In this document: positions 8,368 through 12,614 of the stretch, piece after piece
Layout of the letters: every line of letters starts with the position of its first letter
Position numbering within the stretch: the first letter of the stretch is position 1
DNA from: Podila epigama
Taxonomy: Eukaryota > Mortierellomycota > Mortierellomycetes > Mortierellales > Mortierellaceae
Direction of reading: 5' to 3'
Length of the DNA: 12,614 nucleotides
Assembly: GCA_015679605.1 (NCBI GenBank)
Contig: JAAAVE010000817.1
Location: forward strand, 219 to 12,832
The notes under the pieces: model-generated
Seen by the model: only the letters and a program-made list of their open reading frames with translations
What the model was told of the DNA's origin: nothing
Database searches by the model: none
Position numbers and translations under genes: made by a program

Positions 8368-8950
8368 ATTCAAAGGAATATACATACATAACAAGAACAA
8401 CTTCCATGCGCCATTTTCACCCCCCTTCTTCACTCTTGGAAAGTACCTTCGGAGTGTGGACATCTTGAACAAAAAGATGAAAGTATTTGTCGAATCCGCC
8501 TTGTTATGGGTAAGTAGGGTGAGCAGATGAATAAAGACTCAGAGATTGATTTTATTAACTTGTAATGAGTGCAACAACATAACACAGAGGCTGGCTCGGA
8601 CCACATTCTCGACACTTCTGGCGGCCGTTGTACAACTTTTTGTTAAAAAAGAATTGATCTTCAAAAAAAAAAAAAAAATCCAGAAGCTGTGAGGTGTTGC
8701 TGGCCAAAAATAGTCGAGAGCAACCCAACATGAAATGTCAAAAAATTCAATGTCCTTCCCATCCTTCCCCCGCATGTACGATTTTCTCGGTACGTGCAAG
8801 TAATGTAAAACGTTGACAATTCAATTAAAGAGTGAGATCGATGCGGGGAAAGAAGACAAAGGGACAATTGAGCCATGGAGAGGGCTCCATCGGAAGCAAA
8901 TAGCCCGTGTGGCAACGAATGACATCCGCAATGCGGTCTTCTCTAAGATC
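8368..8950 (+). repeat. Diverged ~1-kb direct repeat, copy A
   Basis: Blocks here recur in the same order and orientation about 0.98 to 1.02 kb downstream. Examples: tcaaagga (8370 versus 9361), gcgccatt (8408 versus 9402), cggagtgt (8450 versus 9443), ctggctcggaccacat (8591 versus 9596), gccaaaaatagtcg (8703 versus 9681), atgcggggaa (8841 versus 9848) and gcggtctt (8933 versus 9957). Between blocks the copies differ by substitutions and indels. Copy A holds a 16-base A run (8663-8678) absent at that length from copy B. A 71-codon plus-strand frame (8813-9028) is not preserved in copy B, which argues against a conserved protein. Confidence 0.7.
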
Positions 8951-8978
8951 AAACCTCAAGTCTTTGAGCTGTCAATGT

Positions 8979-9357
8979 CTAGGAGGAGTAAATTGCCCTT
9001 GTCTTTGATGGGCAACGTGAACACTTGAAGTATTCTAGGTTGTAAATCCTGTTACCTCCTTTTAAACGGGTTGACTGATGCTTCTCCACACATTCTTGAC
9101 ACGCATCGCAAGGTAGGGAAGTGATACTTTTCACTTTTGCGTTGGTGCTTATTTTTATCACTCTCTGTAAACATGCTTTCAAAAGCAAGAAAAAGAATCC
9201 AGGGCAGCTTTTTCTCACATTCATACCTTGACTTGACCAAGCGCAAGTTTCTTCTGTTGCAAATGCCATATTTTGCCAAGCAGATGTTTGACAACCCATG
9301 GTTCAGCCGTTTTATTAGCCCCATATGTCTCTCTGGACTTTTTTTTTGTGCCAAACA
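8979..9357. other. Spacer between the two repeat copies, with competing open frames
   Basis: Frames of 92 codons (plus, 9137-9415), 100 and 106 codons (minus, 9354-9052 and 9299-8979) overlap here. The 106-codon frame ends with two CxxC pairs (CDAC and CSRC about 30 residues apart), which could look like a zinc ribbon. The 100-codon frame on the same strand is equally open, there are no supporting splice sites, and no family is recognised. I do not call a gene. Confidence 0.35.
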
Positions 9358-9975
9358 TACTCAAAGGAACATACATGAATACCATATCCCATTTGCTTCA
9401 AGCGCCATTTCTTGAGGTGAGTACGTACGTACAAGTGCCCATCGGAGTGTCAACGCAACGTATTGACAACGCAACGTATTGAATAGAAAAGAAAATGCCA
9501 TGTTGGACCCACACCACGGAGGCAGATGAGCAAAAGATGCTTGACTGAATGACCAAGTCAAAGTGTGCAACAAGTGTCAACAACGTGAACAGAGACTGGC
9601 TCGGACCACATGAGTGTATAGTCGCACCACTGTCCACCCTTTTCATGAAGAAACGAAGAAACAGAAAAAAGTCGGTTCTTGCCAAAAATAGTCGCCACAG
9701 TTTAGTTTTGCCCATCCACTCACTCCATCCCTCGAAATGAAAGGAGGAGGCTCGGCCAGTAAGGTTCAAGTCCAGTTTTCTTCGCATGGACCATCTTTTT
9801 TTTTATTTTTCTCGGGATTGAATACACATTTTGCATTCAAGGGAACGATGCGGGGAAGAAGATGAACTCTATTTCAAGGGAGTATTGTCTAACGAGGTGT
9901 GCAGCGGATTGTGCCGGAAGCACTAGGCCATATGGCAACCCTCGATATTCCGTAAAGCGGTCTTGTCCTCATTAA
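9358..9975 (+). repeat. Diverged ~1-kb direct repeat, copy B
   Basis: This is the second copy of the unit described at 8368-8950. The best preserved stretch is the last, where ggaagcactaggcc (9917 on) aligns with ggaagcaaatagcc (8892 on) and both run to gcggtctt. Copy B has gained a 16-bp tandem duplication at 9451-9482. The 400 bases between the copies (8951-9357) show little similarity to the DNA before copy A, so the repeat boundary probably lies near 8368 and 9358. Confidence 0.7.
9451..9482 (+). repeat. Perfect tandem duplication of a 16-mer
   Basis: caacgcaacgtattga occurs twice head to tail (9451-9466 and 9467-9482). It lies just downstream of a gtacgtacgtac run (9421-9432), inside repeat copy B and absent from copy A, so it arose after the 1-kb duplication. 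Confidence 0.9.
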
Positions 9976-10557
9976 CATATGTCGAGTGTGGAAATCATGA
10001 GATGGTGTTTACCACAAGTGCAACAATGCTCGTTCATGTGTTTGAGGTGAGAGGTAACACGGACACGGACGCCGTGATGTGGCTTTCTTTAAATGCCATA
10101 AACAAAAATCTTGCAAACATGACGAGCTACTTTTCTTCTCTATAGGATTCTAGACACTTTTTTTTCATTTCTCCATTGTTGTCAAAAAAAAAAAAAAAAG
10201 AAAGTCTTCTATTTTGCCTGACATATTCCCTCCTTTCTTTCATCCGCAGATGCATGTTCAACCGCAGCTTGAATGAATGAATGTATGGCAATAGTCAACC
10301 ATCCAACAACAAGAGAGAAAAAAAAAAAAAAAAGACTCGCCTTTCCTGTTTTGGATATCAAAAACAAGGTTATTTTTTGCGGGGAAACACAGACCAATGA
10401 GCGACCACGGAGGGGAGTCATCACATCGATGAAAAAAAAAATGGGCTTTCTCACTTTTTTTTTTTTAGGTGGTTTGCAAGTTGGAAACAATACAAGCAAA
10501 GTAAAAGTGTCATGGCCACGAGTCATCAATGGTGGTTCTATTGGTAACTCCCCTGTT
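9976..10557. other. Intergenic stretch with long A runs, no gene called
   Basis: A runs of 16 bases (10184-10199) and 17 bases (10318-10334) lie here. A T-rich tract ending in tttttttag at about 10457-10469 looks like a 3' splice site on the plus strand. The long plus- and minus-strand frames spanning 10209-10776 read through the A runs and a GGAGAT repeat and encode low-complexity sequence, so I do not call them. Confidence 0.45.
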
Positions 10558-10606
10558 GGAGATGGAGATGGAGATGGAGATGATGATGGAGATGACGATG
10601 ATGATG
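10558..10606. repeat. (GGAGAT)n / (GAT)n microsatellite
   Basis: Four ggagat units pass into gat and gac triplets. The repeat gives Gly-Asp or Met-Glu runs on one strand and Ser-Pro runs on the other, which explains the long apparent open frames in this neighbourhood. Confidence 0.9.
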
Positions 10607-10978
10607 TGGTGCAGCCACACACACAAGGACATGTGTATATGTGTATATGCCAGGGCGGCCGTTTCTTTCCATTTTGTAACCAAAGAGAATGTGAAGTTGA
10701 AGCCATTCACTGGCCATTGTTCATTGTCCATCATCATGACCTCGACAATAAATACTCTCTTGAGGTGTTTTCCTGAAGAGTGCAATGGTAAATGAGCGCT
10801 TTTGTGAAATGTTTTTTTTTCTTTTTTAATTCCTGTATTCAAACATGCATGCTCATTTAATTATTATTCTCACGATGTTCATTTCCCTCTTTTGCAAAAG
10901 AATGCAGAAATTGGCGACAGAAATTGATACATCAGAGTGTGTTTGTTTCGAATGTGTGATGTGTGAATGATGACATGC

Positions 10979-11034
10979 CACACACACACACACACACACA
11001 CATACATACGCACTCACACCTCACACCTCACACC
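10979..11034. repeat. (CA)n microsatellite with CATA and CACACCT units
   Basis: Twelve uninterrupted CA dinucleotides (10979-11002) are followed by catacatacg and then by cacacct units. Confidence 0.92.
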
Positions 11035-11438
11035 ACATTCTCACCCCAAGACTTTGTAAACCCGTGTGTCAATTAGCCATTACATCGTATTCAAGTGTAA
11101 CGTGTGGGCGTGTTTAGCATGCTCCACATTCAGACCAACCATAACCACATTTTGTTTGTTGTTGGGGGCAGAAGGCAGTAGCTATTGTCGTTTTTTTTTT
11201 CTCATCTCTTCTTGTTCTTCTTCCACGTAGCCTTCTCCTCCAACACCATTCCCTGCTGTCAAACAGCCTGACATGCTCATGTTTGACCATGTATGTGTGA
11301 AGGTGAAGGTAATGAGTAAGAATTAAAAAAAGTATGAATAGAACACGTCCATATACATACCTGTCTTTTGACGCGAGCAACAGAGCAAAGGCCCTGAACA
11401 ACACAAATAAAGAAAAGTAAAATAAAATAAACATTCTC

Positions 11439-11462
11439 AAAACAAAACAAACAAACAAACAA
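11439..11462. repeat. (CAAA)n short repeat
   Basis: Runs of aaaac and caaa units, about six copies, in the distal PCK1 upstream region. Confidence 0.75.
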
Positions 11463-11469
11463 TTGTCTA

Positions 11470-11475
11470 CCCCGC
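11470..11475 (-). promoter_or_regulatory. CreA/Mig1-like GC box, distal
   Basis: CCCCGC on the plus strand is GCGGGG on the minus strand, which fits the SYGGRG consensus of the fungal glucose repressors CreA and Mig1. PEP carboxykinase genes are classically glucose-repressed, so the site makes sense upstream of PCK1, but a six-base match is weak alone. It lies about 870 bases upstream of the start codon. Confidence 0.2.
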
Positions 11476-11593
11476 TCCGTGGGCAACCAAAAAAAAAGTA
11501 ATTTTGCGACAGAGTGAGGTGAGTGAATTGAATTCGATGGGTGAACTTTAATCCCCTCCTTCTCTTCCGAGTGAGTTGACGAGTCAGAAGAAG

Positions 11594-11616
11594 AAAAAAA
11601 AAAAAAAAAAAAAAAA
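11594..11616 (+). repeat. 23-base poly(A) run
   Basis: This is the longest homopolymer in the window. It is preceded by an AAG-rich stretch. No element upstream of it ends cleanly here, so a retrotransposed tail is not supported. Confidence 0.9.
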
Positions 11617-11962
11617 TTTACTCGGCACAGGCATTGACTTGTTCCCTGTCAAAAAACTCAGCTCTCTCCAAGAGCAAGGAGCAAGAATAATAATGACCAA
11701 TTGGCCCTCAACAAACAAGCAAACAAGTGAACAAGTGAACAAGAGTGAACCCCAAAAGACAACATATTCCACGGACTTGCGTGCTGGTTGTTTCTTGTCC
11801 CAATGTGTCCCTGTGTGTCCAATGCTTTGTTGGACTGTTGACGGGCTTCTTCTTCTTCTTCTTTCTTCTCGGGTGTCATGTCAATAGGGAATAAGAATAA
11901 TAATAATTGACAACCTTCTTCTTCCCTCCCTTTCCTTTCCGAAACCCCGTCTACCATGTCTT

Positions 11963-11968
11963 CCCCGC
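11963..11968 (-). promoter_or_regulatory. CreA/Mig1-like GC box, proximal
   Basis: A second CCCCGC match, about 195 bases upstream of the TATA box and 375 bases upstream of the PCK1 start codon. Two such sites upstream of a gluconeogenic gene are consistent with carbon catabolite repression. This is inference from consensus only. Confidence 0.25.
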
Positions 11969-12031
11969 TTCCCGTTCCATTCACACGGCCTTCATTCAAT
12001 ATCCATTCATATTCATTCGTATTCACTCCTT

Positions 12032-12060
12032 TACTCACTCACTCACTCACTCACTTACTC
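12032..12060. repeat. (CACT)n microsatellite near the PCK1 promoter
   Basis: About six CACT units, preceded by ATTC-rich repeats (from about 11990) and followed by CATA/ATAC-rich sequence to about 12135. The same CACT unit dominates the microsatellite upstream of brc1. Confidence 0.85.
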
Positions 12061-12158
12061 ACAACACATGCCACTCACGCCATAATACATTCACACATAA
12101 CACATACATTCAAATACATAAATACATACACTCATACAACCACTCTCTTTTCTTTTTG

Positions 12159-12166
12159 TATAAATA
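12159..12166 (+). promoter_or_regulatory. TATA box of PCK1
   Basis: tataaata lies 176 bases before the PCK1 start codon, after a T-rich stretch. Transcription would be expected to begin some tens of bases downstream, giving a C/T/A-rich leader with catcgc and catcga hexamers (about 12203-12250). No ATG occurs between the TATA box and the PCK1 start codon, so there is no upstream open frame to interfere with translation. Confidence 0.65.
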
Positions 12167-12341
12167 CCTCGACCATCAATCCACAGTTTTCTCTTTGAAC
12201 TTCATCATCACCATCGACATCGACATCGCCATTGGCATCGCCATCCTCACCCTATCAACTTCTACATATCCATTTGCTTTGCAAATACCTCCTTCTCCAC
12301 CCTTTTCATCCAATCACCCCCCAAAAATAACACTTACCAAA

Positions 12342-12614
12342 ATGGTCAAGTCTCCTGCTGGCTCCATCTACAAGCACGACCCTGAACTCGACGCCTCCAT
12401 CGGCAAGGACGGCATCGACTACACCCGTGTCAACCTCCTCCGCAACACCTCCGTCGCAAAGCTCTACGAAGACGCCCTCCGCTACGAGCCCGGCACCTCC
12501 ATCTCCTCCGCTGGTGCCCTCGTCACCTCCTCCGGAAAGAAGACCGGTCGTTCCCCCAGGGACAAGCGCATTGTTGACGAGGAGACCACCTCCGAGGACA
12601 TCTGGTGGGGTCCC
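12342..12614 (+). CDS. PCK1: Phosphoenolpyruvate carboxykinase (ATP), N-terminal 91 codons, cut by window end
   Basis: This enzyme converts oxaloacetate plus ATP to phosphoenolpyruvate, ADP and CO2 in the cytosol, the committing step of gluconeogenesis. The visible frame begins MVKSPAGSIYKHDPELDASI and includes SGKKTGRSPRDKRIVDEE (residues 64-81), then IWWGP at the window edge. The first motif is the conserved N-terminal signature of ATP-type PEPCK; R70 corresponds to the substrate-binding Arg of the RSP segment. The following IWWGP is also typical of fungal enzymes. About 450 residues and the nucleotide-binding and metal sites lie outside the window. The start is the first ATG of the leader, in context ccaaaATGg. 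Codons end strongly in C (CTC, ATC, TCC, GTC), unlike brc1, as expected for a highly expressed metabolic gene. No intron is seen in this part. Confidence 0.96.
   Translation, partial: MVKSPAGSIYKHDPELDASIGKDGIDYTRVNLLRNTSVAKLYEDALRYEPGTSISSAGALVTSSGKKTGRSPRDKRIVDEETTSEDIWWGP

Larger units (their letters stand above)
11035..12025. other. Distal upstream region of PCK1, no gene called
   Basis: No gene is recognised. Open frames on the minus strand (11458-11114 and 12038-11658) are of biased composition, rich in Phe/Leu or Glu/Lys, without motifs. Contents include a CAAA repeat (11439-11462), a 23-base A run (11594-11616) and two CCCCGC hexamers. A distal PCK1 promoter is the simplest reading. 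Confidence 0.45.

Noticed and set aside
9763-9773. ggttcaagtcc, a match to the tRNA B box
   Set aside because: The flanking bases do not form a T-stem (taagg versus ccagt), and no A box or acceptor stem is found at the right distance.
10209-10776. Open frames of 165 and 167 codons on opposite strands
   Set aside because: Both include long A runs and the GGAGAT repeat, have no motif, and compete with each other. The T-rich acceptor-like site near 10469 alone does not make an exon.
11114-11458. 114-codon minus-strand frame rich in Phe/Leu
   Set aside because: Its hydrophobic N-terminal part is the antisense of an A/CA-rich tract; there is no motif, and the C-terminal half is compositionally biased.
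11594-11616. Long A run as a retrotransposed poly(A) tail
   Set aside because: No coding or structured element ends at the run and no flanking target duplication was found; other A and T runs of 16-17 bases occur throughout the interval.
11658-12038. 126-codon minus-strand frame
   Set aside because: It is Glu/Lys-biased from tcttcttctt-type repeats in the PCK1 upstream region and has no recognisable domain.

Overview
This window looks like nuclear DNA of a fungus. The evidence is an intron-rich gene with canonical GT-AG introns, a yeast-type ATP-dependent PEP carboxykinase start, abundant microsatellites and long A/T runs. Intron density and length (10 introns of 75-160 nt in one gene) would suit an early-diverging lineage such as Mucoromycota. 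That placement is inference; nothing here fixes the species.

Only two genes are well supported. On the minus strand, 173-4412 holds a complete gene that I assembled from 11 exons. Every junction is GT-AG and the phases agree throughout. The 3108-nt reading frame encodes 1035 residues. The product is a six-BRCT-domain protein of the PTIP / Brc1 / Rtt107 family, a genome-stability scaffold whose C-terminal BRCT pair binds phosphorylated H2A. On the plus strand, 12342 to the window end holds the first 91 codons of phosphoenolpyruvate carboxykinase (ATP), PCK1. It has a TATA box, a CT/CA-rich leader and codon use typical of strong expression. The two genes are divergent and unrelated in pathway.

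Between them lie about 7.9 kb (4413-12341) with no confidently identified gene. From left to right this holds: the brc1 5' flank; a compound microsatellite (CACT/CACA then CAGA/GATA) at 4875-5266; a stem-loop at 5667-5724; a 17-bp direct repeat around an AT tract (6196-6258); a possible minus-strand two-exon coding segment (6266-6683) whose upstream part carries two near-identical palindromes; a second minus-strand segment that reads like a decayed gene (7580-7928); two diverged direct copies of a roughly 1-kb unit (about 8368-8950 and 9360-9975); and repeat-rich DNA (GGAGAT, CA, CAAA, CACT/ATTC, long A-runs) leading into the PCK1 promoter.

Most long open frames in this interval read through simple repeats or overlap equally open frames on other strands, and I have not called them. 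No tRNA, rRNA, CRISPR array or intact transposon was recognised. The least explained parts are the 6.2-6.8 kb segment, the 7.58-7.93 kb decayed frame and the 1-kb tandem duplication.
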